A stretch of DNA of 64,000 nucleotides, taken from Myxococcota bacterium. GTDB taxonomy: Bacteria > Myxococcota_A > UBA9160 > UBA4427. Shown piece by piece: positions 1 to 9,010 of this stretch. A program made the position numbers and the translations under genes. The first letter of the stretch is position 1. The number at the start of each line of letters is the position of its first letter. The stretch covers positions 86,199 to 150,198 of the forward strand of contig JASMLK010000025.1 of assembly GCA_030748735.1 (NCBI GenBank). The letters are read 5' to 3'. The notes beneath the pieces are model-generated. The model worked only from the letters and a program-made list of their open reading frames with translations. It had not been told where the DNA came from and did not search any database.

Positions 1-69
1 GTGGGGTTCATCCTCTTTACCTTCGATCGCGACTCGCGGGTTTCGCGAACGGGGAAGCTCGCGACATGA
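1..69 (+). CDS. 3' end of an upstream gene (partial)
   Basis: From base 1 an open frame runs for 22 codons to a TGA at 67-69. That TGA overlaps the ATG of the following glycosyltransferase in an ATGA arrangement, the same coupling used repeatedly further along this cluster. The visible end is a short hydrophobic stretch followed by a basic, Arg/Lys-containing tail, as at the cytoplasmic end of a membrane protein. Only the C-terminus is in the window, so no family can be named. The coupled overlap is the main reason to believe it is real. Confidence 0.5.
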   Translation: MGFILFTFDRDSRVSRTGKLAT

Positions 70-977
70 ACCCCGAAGCCTCGACACCCGCGATCGGCTT
101 CGCGATCCCCTTCTACCGCGACGTCGAGATGCTCCGTCTGGCGATCGAGAGCGTGCTCGAACAGACGCGCACCGATTGGGCCCTCGTGGTGATCGACGAT
201 TCGGGTGAAGAGCTGGGTGTCGAGACGCTGGTCGCAGGCTTTCGCGACGACCGCATCAGCTATCAGCGCAATCCCGGGAACCTCGGCATGGTGGCGACCT
301 GGAATCGCGGGATCGACCTTGCAACCAGCGACCTCGTCACGCTGTTGCACGCCGACGATCGGCTGCTCCCCCACTACGCCGCCAGCATGATCGAGCTCGC
401 GGCCCGCCACCCCGACGCGGCCGCGCTCTACTGCGAAGCCGAGATCATCGACGAAAGCGGGCGACACCGCTTTTCGATGGCGGACTGGGTCAAGGGCTTC
501 CTTCGACCCTCGAGCGCCGACGGTGTCGTGATCTTGAAGGGCGAAGCGGCCGTCGCAGACCTGATGGCGGGTTACTTCATCATGACACCGACGCTCTGCT
601 ATCGGACGTCGCGCCTGGCCGAGCGGCGCTTCGACCCGCGCTGGCGCCAGGTCCAGGACCTGATGTTCATCGTCGGACTTCTCGTCGAAGGGCATACGGT
701 CGTGGGCACGCGCGAGACCGCGTATGCGTATCGCCGTCACGCCGCGAGCGCGACGAGCGTACAGTCCGAATCCCTCGTGCGCTTCGACGAGGAAGTCGAA
801 GCCTTCGACGCGATCGCGAACGAACTGGAAAGCCTCGGTTGGCTGCGCGCGGCGCACGTCGCACACGGCAAGCGCATCATCAAGCTACACCTGCTCTACC
901 GCGTCTTTCGGTCGCTATCGCGGCTTCGCCTCGCCGCAGCAGCCGAAGCACTTCGCTATCGACTCCGTCTGCGCTGA
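66..977 (+). CDS. Family 2 glycosyltransferase
   Basis: Predicted cytoplasmic GT-A fold enzyme of 303 residues that moves a sugar from a nucleotide donor to a growing glycan or lipid carrier. The N-terminus has the family's first strand (AIPFYRD, about residues 13-19), a VIDDS nucleotide-contact motif (42-46) and the metal-binding acidic motif HADD (95-98), in canonical order and spacing. There is no C-terminal membrane anchor, although the tail (about 265-303) is strongly basic and could sit on the membrane. It overlaps the preceding gene by four bases and opens a cluster of glycan genes. Donor and acceptor cannot be read from the sequence. Confidence 0.88.
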   Translation: MNPEASTPAIGFAIPFYRDVEMLRLAIESVLEQTRTDWALVVIDDSGEELGVETLVAGFRDDRISYQRNPGNLGMVATWNRGIDLATSDLVTLLHADDRLLPHYAASMIELAARHPDAAALYCEAEIIDESGRHRFSMADWVKGFLRPSSADGVVILKGEAAVADLMAGYFIMTPTLCYRTSRLAERRFDPRWRQVQDLMFIVGLLVEGHTVVGTRETAYAYRRHAASATSVQSESLVRFDEEVEAFDAIANELESLGWLRAAHVAHGKRIIKLHLLYRVFRSLSRLRLAAAAEALRYRLRLR

Positions 978-1017
978 CGCGACGGCGCGGGGGTTCGCAT
1001 GTCATTGCAGTCTTTCC

Positions 1018-1182
1018 ATGGCAAGCGAGGGCGTCGAAAACGAAGCCCAGCTTGCATGGCTGCGGAGCGAAGGAGTCGCGAACATGCGGGGCTACGTCTT
1101 TTCGAAACCCATGAGGGGCGACGAATTCCGCGAGCAACTCGAAGGCAGCGACCCACCGTGGTTGGACGTCGTTCCGGCCTGA
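1018..1182 (+). pseudogene. Remnant of an EAL (c-di-GMP phosphodiesterase) domain
   Basis: This 54-codon frame matches only the C-terminal end of an EAL domain: the AxEGVEN motif, then a helix like AQLAWLRSEG, then the GYVFSKPM segment and a final EEF-like helix. These are the last elements of EAL phosphodiesterases. The catalytic EAL/EVL motif, the DDFG-like metal residues and all upstream strands are missing; no matching sequence precedes it in any frame back to the glycosyltransferase stop at 977. It cannot bind or hydrolyse c-di-GMP alone. It is best read as the tail of a gene deleted by rearrangement, between two unrelated glycan genes. Confidence 0.7.
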
Positions 1183-1198
1183 CCCGGGCGACCCACCG

Positions 1199-2731
1199 TC
1201 AGGGCGCCTCGCGCGGGATCGGGGTCCAGGCGCGTCCCGGCGACACCGGCCACCCCGATCGCGGAATCAACGTACGGGGTGCTTCGAAGACCGGGCCGCG
1301 CAGGCGATAGTTTTCCTTCAGCACGTGGTCGTTCGGATAGCGTTCGAGGAAGCTGTCGGTCGCGTCGATCACCAGGGCGAACCTCCGCTCGGCGATCGCC
1401 TGGGTAAAGGCGTCGCGCAGCACGGCGGCGTCGGCGAGCCCGCTGTCCTGGATGTCGTCGACGGGCATCTGATGTGCGAAGACGCGCTTGCCCGCCATCC
1501 TGGCGAGGTAGCCATGCGCTGGCATCAGGACTTCGCCCTCGATACGCCGCAGCTGCTCGACGAAGCGAACCCCGGCTTCGAGATCACCGGCGCGGGGCAG
1601 GGCGATGCGCGGGTCGAAACCGAGCCACGCGAACTGGGCAACCAGGGCCAGCATCGCGAGGTGAGCGAAGCGATTCGAAGCGCCCTGCGTTGCGGCGCGC
1701 GCGTTCGACCACGAGCCCCAACCCACGCAACCGAGCAACACCGCAGTCGCGTGGAGCGGAATCAGGTTGTTCATCGCGCCGCCCACCTTCACACGTGGGA
1801 CGATGCAGGCCGCCACCACGCCAACGAAGAGCGCAACATAGAACCAGAACACACCCCGGTCGGCGTGCCTCCACAATCCCCAGACCGCCACCGCGGTCGC
1901 GATGGGCAGGGTGTAGAAGAGATCGACCGCAAAGAAAGAAGGCACCATCCACCAACGGATTTCGTGCCCTGCCTGAGCGCCCAGGATGTATCGAAAGAAG
2001 TGAGTGTTCTCCCCGCTTCCGATCCACCAGATCGCGGCCAGCACGATCACGCACGCAAGACCGCCGCTCGTAAGAGCGCGCCTGATGCCCTGGTCCTGTT
2101 CCCGGGCATCGAACCGGTCTCGCATGAAGGCCCAGAGAATGAGGGGGCCGAAGATCGCCGGTGCGGTCTGCTTGGTCAGCGTGGCGGTGGCGGCCAACAG
2201 GCCGACCAGCAGCCAACCCACGAGATCGTCACGCGTGCGGAGGACAACGACGCCAGCGAGCGAAACCAGGACGAAGAACGAATCGAGGCGGGCGACATCC
2301 ATGTAGGCGCCGCTTTCGAGGTACGTCGCCAGGAACAAACCCGCCGCGGCGATCGCGATCGCGGTTCGCCCGGTTTCGAAACGGACGAGCGCGGCGAGCA
2401 GGCCCGCAGTCGCGAGGGTCGAGAGCACCGAGAGTACCCGCAGGGCCAGCAACTCGACACCGAAGAACGGGGTCAGGGGAAACGCGGCGTAGTAGTAGAG
2501 CGGCGGGTAGGGAAAGGGAACGAAGTCGAGCGAGGGCGCAGGGTAGAGTGGCAGGCCTTCGGCGATGCGAACCAGGTGTTGTAACGAGCCGCCCTCCATC
2601 CACTCGAGTTCGAAGGGGTGGACCATGCGCTGGGCGACGCACCACGCGAACAGCGCCATCGCGGCGCCAGTCGAGAACACGCAGAGCGCGAGGAGTGCCT
2701 TGCCATCGCGGCCGTCGCTGGCGGTGTTCAT
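1199..2731 (-). CDS. GT39-like (ArnT/PMT superfamily) membrane glycosyltransferase
   Basis: Polytopic inner-membrane protein of about 510 residues, predicted to transfer a sugar from a polyprenyl-phosphate donor on the periplasmic side. After the first membrane helix (about residues 11-35) comes the acidic EWMEGG segment (43-48), then LPLYPAPS and a PYPPLYYY motif (74-81); this acidic first loop followed by YPPLYYY is typical of the family. About ten further hydrophobic segments follow, then a soluble tail of about 110 residues. The start is the ATG at 2731; a longer in-frame opening to 2872 would overlap the divergent gene that begins at 2844. Substrate unknown. Confidence 0.82.
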   Translation of the reverse strand: MNTASDGRDGKALLALCVFSTGAAMALFAWCVAQRMVHPFELEWMEGGSLQHLVRIAEGLPLYPAPSLDFVPFPYPPLYYYAAFPLTPFFGVELLALRVLSVLSTLATAGLLAALVRFETGRTAIAIAAAGLFLATYLESGAYMDVARLDSFFVLVSLAGVVVLRTRDDLVGWLLVGLLAATATLTKQTAPAIFGPLILWAFMRDRFDAREQDQGIRRALTSGGLACVIVLAAIWWIGSGENTHFFRYILGAQAGHEIRWWMVPSFFAVDLFYTLPIATAVAVWGLWRHADRGVFWFYVALFVGVVAACIVPRVKVGGAMNNLIPLHATAVLLGCVGWGSWSNARAATQGASNRFAHLAMLALVAQFAWLGFDPRIALPRAGDLEAGVRFVEQLRRIEGEVLMPAHGYLARMAGKRVFAHQMPVDDIQDSGLADAAVLRDAFTQAIAERRFALVIDATDSFLERYPNDHVLKENYRLRGPVFEAPRTLIPRSGWPVSPGRAWTPIPREAP

Positions 2732-2843
2732 CGACGCGAGTCTATCGCAGCATTGGTTCCGAACGGTGCAGCCCCTATCCTGAGCCGCGGTTCGAAGGAA
2801 GATCGCAGGGGCGAAAGCAAGCAAGCGAGGTCGCATACGCGCG

Positions 2844-4847
2844 ATGGCCACGATTCGGGAATCGACCCTCACGCGTCTCCAGATCGTGTCCCTCGCCGTA
2901 CTGCTCGCGATCGTCGTGGGGTCGGTGTTCCACCAGGTCCACGTTTCCGACGCCCCCTTCCTGACCCGAGGGAGCGGTGCGACGTGGATCGGATACCCCT
3001 TCGTGCCGTCGAGCGGAGCGGTCCCGGTCCTGCGCGACGACGTTCCCCCCTACACGTTCGAGCGCAGCTTCGACCTCGCCGCGCCACCGCCTGCGGCCAC
3101 CCTGCGTGCACGCGGGCTTCGCTCGCTCGAAATCAGCGTCAACGGCTCGGCGGTCTTGTGGGACGCGCCGCTGTCGAACTGGAAGGACAGCTTCGAAGTC
3201 GACGTCGCGTCGAAGCTACGACCGGGGCAGAACCTGTTGCGGGTGCGGGTGCGCAACGCGAGCGGACCGCCGCTGCTTCAACTCGCCCTCACGGGCGAAG
3301 GGCTGGCGGTCGAAACCGACGCGCGTTGGAGCGTGTCGGCCCCGGGGCTGACCACCGCCATGGCGACGCCGGCGAACGACACGCAGCTCTTCGCCGACGC
3401 GTACATCATGCCCGACATGGCCGAGAGCTTTGCGAACAACGCACTGCTCCTGGGCGTGTTGTTTCTCGTCTTCGCGGGGTTGTCCGCTGCCCTGCACAAG
3501 CGCGACACGACTGCGCACCTCGCGCGACTCCCCGACTACGCACTCGTGGCCGTCACGCTCTATTGGCTCGCGGTCTTCGCCTTCAAGATGGCCAAGCTAC
3601 CGGTGATGATGGGCTTCGACATTCCCGCCCATCTCGCCTACATCGACTACCTGATCGAAAACCGAAGCCTTCCGCGCGCAAACGAATCGTGGTCCACGTA
3701 CCACCCGCCACTCTTCTACCTGCTGACCACCGGGTTCGTGCTGCTCTTCGACGCGGTGCGGGAATCGGCGTCGGGACAGGTCGTCTACCGACTCGTGAGT
3801 TCGACGGCCGGGCTCTCGATCGTCTGGGCAACGTGGCTTTGCGCAAGGCGTTTCTTCGACCGCGACCCGATCAAGACCACAGGGGCCGTGCTGTTTGCTG
3901 GCCTGGTCCCGATGAACCTCTATGTCTCGGCCTACGTTTCGAACGAGTCGCTGCTGGCGCTCTGGTCGACCTTCGCGATCCTGCTCGCGATCGAAGCCAT
4001 CTCGAGTGAGCGGCCGGGCTTCGTGCAGTGGACGAGCATTGGTGCAGCGCTCGGGCTCGCCATCGCGACCAAGTTTTCGGGCCTGATCCTGGTGCCCGTG
4101 GTGATCCTCGTAGTGGCCACCAAGATCGCACTGCTCGATGACGACGCGGTACACAAGCGCAGTGTGCGAGGCGCGGCCGCGCTCTTCACCATGCTCGCCA
4201 CGACCGCATTCGTGGGCGGCGGGTGGTACCTGCGCAACTACCTTCATTTCGGCGAGTGGGTGATCTGGAACGTCGACCTGCCGGGGGCGACCGCGTGGTG
4301 GGAGCACCCGGGCTTTCACACCGCCGCCTACTACTTGCGCTTCGGTGAGGTGTTCGACCACCCCTTCTATGCCGGCTTTTCGTCGTTCTGGGACGGGGTG
4401 TATTCGACCTTCTGGGGTGACGGCCTGCTGGCCGGAATGGTGGGGGCGACCACCCGCCACCCGTACTGGAACTACGAACTCATGACCGTGGGCTATTGGC
4501 TCGTCCTGCCCGCGAGTCTGATTTTGGCGTGGGGTTGCGTGGCGCTGCTCGTGCGCGCGTTTCGCGCACCGACGCTCCGCGGGCGAATCGCCGCTTCGTT
4601 CGTCTTCGTGGTGATCTTCGCGATGGTGTTTTCGCTGATGATCGTGACCTTCAGCGTGCCCTACTACGCCCAGGCCAAGGCGTTCTACGTTCTCGGCGCC
4701 GTGCTGCCACTTTCCCTCGCTGCGGGGTTGGGCTTTGCGCATGTCGACGAGCGACTGGCCGCGAAGGGTGCGTCCGGTTTGCGCATCGTGTTCCACGCGT
4801 GGCTCGGGACCACCATGACCCTGATCGTCCTTACCTACCTCGGGTAG
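2844..4847 (+). CDS. GT39-like membrane glycosyltransferase with N-terminal beta-sandwich domain
   Basis: A 667-residue polytopic membrane protein. Helix 1 (about 10-27) is followed by a roughly 150-residue periplasmic insert (about 30-185) rich in alternating beta pattern, with LEISVNGSAV and LRVRVRN motifs that recall the jelly-roll sugar-binding domains found on glycoside hydrolases. The catalytic region follows, with GFDIPAHLAYIDYL (about 255-268) and a STYHPPLFYLL motif matching the acidic and YHPP loops of the ArnT/PMT superfamily. About eleven more hydrophobic helices follow. The extra domain before the first catalytic loop is unusual; it may hold the acceptor glycan (inference). It is transcribed divergently from the GT39-like gene at 1199-2731. 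Confidence 0.8.
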   Translation: MATIRESTLTRLQIVSLAVLLAIVVGSVFHQVHVSDAPFLTRGSGATWIGYPFVPSSGAVPVLRDDVPPYTFERSFDLAAPPPAATLRARGLRSLEISVNGSAVLWDAPLSNWKDSFEVDVASKLRPGQNLLRVRVRNASGPPLLQLALTGEGLAVETDARWSVSAPGLTTAMATPANDTQLFADAYIMPDMAESFANNALLLGVLFLVFAGLSAALHKRDTTAHLARLPDYALVAVTLYWLAVFAFKMAKLPVMMGFDIPAHLAYIDYLIENRSLPRANESWSTYHPPLFYLLTTGFVLLFDAVRESASGQVVYRLVSSTAGLSIVWATWLCARRFFDRDPIKTTGAVLFAGLVPMNLYVSAYVSNESLLALWSTFAILLAIEAISSERPGFVQWTSIGAALGLAIATKFSGLILVPVVILVVATKIALLDDDAVHKRSVRGAAALFTMLATTAFVGGGWYLRNYLHFGEWVIWNVDLPGATAWWEHPGFHTAAYYLRFGEVFDHPFYAGFSSFWDGVYSTFWGDGLLAGMVGATTRHPYWNYELMTVGYWLVLPASLILAWGCVALLVRAFRAPTLRGRIAASFVFVVIFAMVFSLMIVTFSVPYYAQAKAFYVLGAVLPLSLAAGLGFAHVDERLAAKGASGLRIVFHAWLGTTMTLIVLTYLG

Positions 4848-4990
4848 AATCCAGCCATGCGGGGTTCATTCACGGTCGTTGCGCCGCGGACATGGCGGGA
4901 TGCACACCTCTTCGGGAAGTGCTGCGCACTGGATTCGCGAGGCATGACCCGGTGTTGAACGGCTGGCGTTGGGCACCACCCGTCGGCCGC

Positions 4991-6235
4991 ATGTCAGGGT
5001 CGCTCGCCCGCAGCGCGTGGAAAGCCGGTGCGATCGCCGGGGTCCTGGTCTTCGTGCTGAAGTGGATCGTCGGCGCACAGCTCTTCGACAGCGCGGCGAT
5101 GGCGGGCAACCCCTGGACCTTCGGGTTCGAGGTCGGGCACATCGCGGGCAACCTTGCGGCGGGTCACGGCTTCGCGGTCTCGCGAGAAGCCGGGGTCTAT
5201 ATCCCTACCGCCTGGGTGTCGCCCCTCTATCCATTGCTGATCGCCGGGGTCTTCAAGGTCTTCGGCGCCTACACCCAGGCCTCGGCCGAAGCATTGCTCG
5301 CGCTCAACTGCGCGTTTCAGGGCGCGACGGCGGCGTTGCTCTTCTGGATGGCCGCACGCTGGTGGAACACCACGGCGGGCTGGCTTGCGGTCGCGCTCTT
5401 TGCCGCGAACCCCAACGGCTGGCAGTTCCTGTCCTGGGTGTGGCCTTCGCATCTCTTCGCCTTCACGGTCTTGCTCCACATCGCGGCCCTCGTCTGGCCC
5501 GCTTCGAACCCGAGAACCCGGGGCGTCGCCATCGGAGGCAGCTTCGCGCTTGCGTTGATGGCAGACGGCGCTGCGATCGCGATTGCACCTGTGACGTTGC
5601 TTCACTTGTTCTGGCAAGGCGCCGACGCGCGGCGCGCGGTCGCCCTGGTGGCCTTGCTTGCGTTCGCCTTGGGGGTCGCTCCCTGGACGATTCGCAACTC
5701 GGCGCAGTTCGGAGGCTTCAACCCCCTGCGCGGCAACGTGGGGGTGAACCTCTGGGTTGGGAACTACCCGGGGGCCGAGGCCGAATCCTTCCACGGACTG
5801 GCACCGAGCCCGTGGCATGACGCAAACGAAGGCGAGCGCTTCGCCCGTCTCGGTGAACGCAGCTACGACCGCGACGCACGAGGCCGCGCACTCGATGTCA
5901 TCGGCAACGATCCCGTTCGCTTCGTGAAGAACACCCTCGCGCGTTTCGTCGGCTTCTGGTTCGGTGAGTGGTGGACCGGCTGGGGACACATCGCGGCGGT
6001 CTATTCGATCGGGCTCGCCCTGCTGAGTGGGCTCGCGCTATTCGGAGGCATTCGCGCTCGCGCGTCGGGAACGGGAGCCCTGCTCGTTGCACTGCTGTTC
6101 TTCGGGGGGCCCTACTACCTCACCGTTCATGGCCATGGGCGCTACCGCGTTCCCGTCGAGCCGTTGATGTGCTTGCTCGCGGTCGCGAGACCACTGCGCG
6201 AAGCGCGGGTTGCGGCGGAAGAGGAATCGACCTGA
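4991..6235 (+). CDS. GT39-like membrane glycosyltransferase
   Basis: Polytopic membrane protein of 414 residues. After the first hydrophobic helix (about 12-28) it carries a periplasmic loop with FEVGHIAGNLAAGHGF and the PTAWVSPLYPLLIAG motif (about 75-89), a pattern common to dolichyl/undecaprenyl-phosphate-sugar-dependent transferases. About nine hydrophobic helices follow, and the C-terminus is short and charged. I chose the ATG at 4991; the frame is open further upstream but without family-like sequence. The stop overlaps the next gene's ATG by one base (TGATG), the first junction of a coupled run that continues to 10841. Confidence 0.8.
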   Translation: MSGSLARSAWKAGAIAGVLVFVLKWIVGAQLFDSAAMAGNPWTFGFEVGHIAGNLAAGHGFAVSREAGVYIPTAWVSPLYPLLIAGVFKVFGAYTQASAEALLALNCAFQGATAALLFWMAARWWNTTAGWLAVALFAANPNGWQFLSWVWPSHLFAFTVLLHIAALVWPASNPRTRGVAIGGSFALALMADGAAIAIAPVTLLHLFWQGADARRAVALVALLAFALGVAPWTIRNSAQFGGFNPLRGNVGVNLWVGNYPGAEAESFHGLAPSPWHDANEGERFARLGERSYDRDARGRALDVIGNDPVRFVKNTLARFVGFWFGEWWTGWGHIAAVYSIGLALLSGLALFGGIRARASGTGALLVALLFFGGPYYLTVHGHGRYRVPVEPLMCLLAVARPLREARVAAEEEST

Positions 6236-7647
6236 TGGCGCGCAAGGTCGACATCATCGGGGCGCTGTGGCTCGCAGTGTTGCTTGCTGGTGCGTACGGA
6301 TGCAGTGACGGCGAGAAGCCCGCTTCGCCTCCTGCCGGCAACCAGGTGAGCGGCGCGCCGATCGTCATGATCAGTCTCGACACCACCCGACGTGATCATC
6401 TTTCCTTCTATGGCTACGACCGCGAGACCTCGCCCCGACTGCAGCGCCTCGCCGAAGAAAGCGTGGTCTTCGACGACTTCGTCACCATGTCTTCGTGGAC
6501 ACTCCCCACCCACGCGTCGCTCTTCACCGGCCTGTTCCCGATGACCCACGGCGCCCACTACAGCAACGCCGGTGACGTAGCGCTCGGCGACGCCGATGGC
6601 GCACCGGGCGGCTTCCAGGCCTTTCGCGCGAACCGACTGCCCGACGACGCAACGACCCTGGCAGAAGTGCTGCAGCACAACGGCTATGCGACGGCGGCCA
6701 TCGCCGCGGGCCCCTGGTTCAAGCCCGTGTTCCGCCTCGATCAAGGCTTCGACCACTACGATGCCGATTTCACTTCACTCGAAGGTCGGCGTGGAAACGA
6801 GGTGAGCGATCTCGCGATCGCGTCTCTCGATCGCATCGGCGACCGCCCCTTCTTCCTTTTTCTCAACTACTTCGATCCCCACGACCCCTACGACGGGCAC
6901 GGCACTTCGTGGGAGCAGTTCCTTCGCCCCGGTGCCGACTTTGCCGTGTCGAAGACCCTCGCCGAGTACGACGCCGAGATCCTCTTCATGGACGGCCAGA
7001 TCGGTCGCGTACTCGACGAACTGCAGGCCCGCGCGCTCTACGATCGCGCCTGGATCGTGGTCACGTCGGACCACGGCGAGCACTTCGGCGAGCACGGACT
7101 CGAGATCCACGGCTTTTCGCTCTACGAGGACGTGGTGCGTGGCGTGTTGATGATCAAACCGCCGAGGGACGTTTCGCTCACGGGTTCGAGGGCAGTTCGC
7201 GCGCAGTCGATCGACGTCATGCCTACCCTGCTCGACGCGCTCGGCATTGCACCGCCGGAGGGCATCGAAGGCGAACCGCTGCACGAGATTTCGCATCCGA
7301 TCGTCGCCGAGCTCTATCGCACGACGGGCAACGTGCAGTGGAAGGGCGAACGCTTTCGGCGCGAGCTTCGCGCGATCTACGAAGACGACTACAAGTTGAT
7401 CGTCTCGACCCGGGACCAAGACCCCGACGCTGGGCTCTTCGACCTGCGAAGCGACCCCGACGAACTAGAAGACCTGGGCGCGCAGCAACCGGAGCGGGCG
7501 AAGGCCATGCGGGAAAGGCTCGAGGCCTGGCGCGCAGCGCGGCGCCCCCTCGCGACCGATGCCGTAGAGGCCATCGACCCGGAAACGCAACGCCAGCTCG
7601 AGGCCCTCGGATACACCGAGCAAGCGCCGGGAGGCGCCGGTGACTGA
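6235..7647 (+). CDS. Sulfatase-superfamily lipoprotein with Thr at the nucleophile position
   Basis: A 470-residue exported protein of the alkaline phosphatase/sulfatase fold. It starts with a hydrophobic signal (about 8-22) ending in an AYGC lipobox-like site, so it is probably a lipid-anchored periplasmic protein. Metal-site motifs are clear: SLDTTRRDH near the start and SDHGEHFGEHG about 240 residues later. The nucleophile loop reads W-T-L-P-T-H-A-S-L-F-T-G: where formylglycine sulfatases have Cys/Ser-X-Pro-X-Arg, this protein has Thr and His. A formylglycine enzyme is therefore unlikely; a phosphodiesterase or a phospho-group transferase using Thr, as in LtaS/EptA relatives, is more plausible (inference). 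It is coupled on both sides to membrane glycosyltransferases. Confidence 0.82.
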   Translation: MARKVDIIGALWLAVLLAGAYGCSDGEKPASPPAGNQVSGAPIVMISLDTTRRDHLSFYGYDRETSPRLQRLAEESVVFDDFVTMSSWTLPTHASLFTGLFPMTHGAHYSNAGDVALGDADGAPGGFQAFRANRLPDDATTLAEVLQHNGYATAAIAAGPWFKPVFRLDQGFDHYDADFTSLEGRRGNEVSDLAIASLDRIGDRPFFLFLNYFDPHDPYDGHGTSWEQFLRPGADFAVSKTLAEYDAEILFMDGQIGRVLDELQARALYDRAWIVVTSDHGEHFGEHGLEIHGFSLYEDVVRGVLMIKPPRDVSLTGSRAVRAQSIDVMPTLLDALGIAPPEGIEGEPLHEISHPIVAELYRTTGNVQWKGERFRRELRAIYEDDYKLIVSTRDQDPDAGLFDLRSDPDELEDLGAQQPERAKAMRERLEAWRAARRPLATDAVEAIDPETQRQLEALGYTEQAPGGAGD

Positions 7648-9010
7648 AGCGAAAGCCGCCGAGCATGCAAGACCGGGGCGCGCCGGCGTCGAGCGCGCGG
7701 CCGCGGTCGTGCTGGCGGCCGTGGCCTGCTTCCTGTTGCTTCGCTCCTGGCAGGTCGGTCAGTCCTATCCTGGAATCGACTACTACCAGTTCTGGGCGGT
7801 CGGCGAAGCGATCGAACACGACGGGGTTTCGAATCCCTATTCCGACGACGAGCGCGTGCGCATGGGTGCGCTCTATCTCGAAAGGGCGTCGCGCGAAGAC
7901 GCAGCTCCGCGGCACAGAGCAGTCGCGCAAGGTCGCGCGGTTCTCGAGACGTACTCGACACCCTTCCTCTACACGGCGATGCACGCCATTGCGAGTGGCG
8001 ACTACGAACGGGACTTCACGCGGTGGCACACATTGTCGTTGTTGGCGTTCGTTGCGGCAGTCGTGATGTTCGGTCGTGCCGCCGGGGTTGGTTGGGGCGG
8101 TGCGGCTGCGTTGTTGGCGCTCGTGGTCGCCTTCGGTGCGCCGTTCCAGTCCGAGACCCAGGTGGCGAACGTCAACCGCGTTCAACTCGGCGGGCTCGCT
8201 CTGGCCACACTGCTACTCGGGCGGAGCGGAGCAGGCGGGAGCGTTGTTCTCGGCGGTGCGGTCCTCGCGGCTTGCGCGACGTTCAAGCCGAACGTGGCGA
8301 TCGCGGTCGTTCTCGTCGCGATCACGGTGGGGGCCCAACTCGGGCGCCGCGCTCTGCTCGAACTCGTGGTCGGAGGAGCGGTGAGCGCCGTGCTCTGCTT
8401 CGGTGCGGCCGCGCTCTTCTGCGGCTCGGCGGGTTCGTGGCTCGACTGGGCAGCGACGATCAGCCTGATCCCCGAAGAGATCATCCGCGTGTCGCTGGGC
8501 AACTACGCACCACTTCCCCTCTTGCTCGGGACACGTGGTGCGGGGGCATCGCTCGCGATCGCCGCCCTGCTCTGTGTGCCGGTTGCGGTGGCGCTGGTGC
8601 GTCGGAGTGATCCACCCGCTTCAGACCGGGAGCGAGGCCGCGTTCTCGTCACGACGGTCGGACTCGGCTGTGTCGTGTATCTCGCGACGGCCACGCTGGT
8701 CTGGGAGCACTACTTCCTGCTCGCGCTTCCGCTCGCGATCGCGCTGGGCGGTCATGCAGTCGCGGTGCGCGAACCCGACGCTGCGGGATGGGTCCGCCTG
8801 CGCGTGTTGCCCGCGCTGGCATTCCTCGGGCTACTCGCAACACCGACCTATGGCATCGCGGGCCTGCCCCACGAAATCTACTTTCCCCTCGTACAGGGAA
8901 GCGCACTCGTCATCTTCTACATCCTCGGCGTATGGTCGTTGCTCGATCGTGTAGCGGCACCGGCCAGCGATCAGGCCAGCAACACCAACGCGAGAAGTGA
9001 GTCGTCGTGA
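7640..9010 (+). CDS. GT87-like (DUF2029) polytopic membrane protein
   Basis: A 456-residue membrane protein with about ten hydrophobic helices. The first periplasmic loop has a PGIDYYQFW motif (about residues 44-52) with the conserved acidic residue expected of GT87-type polyprenyl-phosphate-sugar mannosyl/arabinosyl transferases, followed by a STPFLYTAMHA segment. The start is GTG at 7640, inside the end of the upstream sulfatase-like gene (8-base overlap); its stop overlaps the next GTG start by four bases. GT39 and GT87 families share the GT-C fold, so the exact family is a best guess from the loop motif. Donor and acceptor are unknown. Confidence 0.72.
   Translation: MTEAKAAEHARPGRAGVERAAAVVLAAVACFLLLRSWQVGQSYPGIDYYQFWAVGEAIEHDGVSNPYSDDERVRMGALYLERASREDAAPRHRAVAQGRAVLETYSTPFLYTAMHAIASGDYERDFTRWHTLSLLAFVAAVVMFGRAAGVGWGGAAALLALVVAFGAPFQSETQVANVNRVQLGGLALATLLLGRSGAGGSVVLGGAVLAACATFKPNVAIAVVLVAITVGAQLGRRALLELVVGGAVSAVLCFGAAALFCGSAGSWLDWAATISLIPEEIIRVSLGNYAPLPLLLGTRGAGASLAIAALLCVPVAVALVRRSDPPASDRERGRVLVTTVGLGCVVYLATATLVWEHYFLLALPLAIALGGHAVAVREPDAAGWVRLRVLPALAFLGLLATPTYGIAGLPHEIYFPLVQGSALVIFYILGVWSLLDRVAAPASDQASNTNARSESS

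Noticed and set aside
7827..7838. TTTCGAATCCCT, similar to a tRNA T-loop
   Set aside because: No acceptor, D or anticodon stems can be drawn around it, and it lies inside the GT87-like gene.
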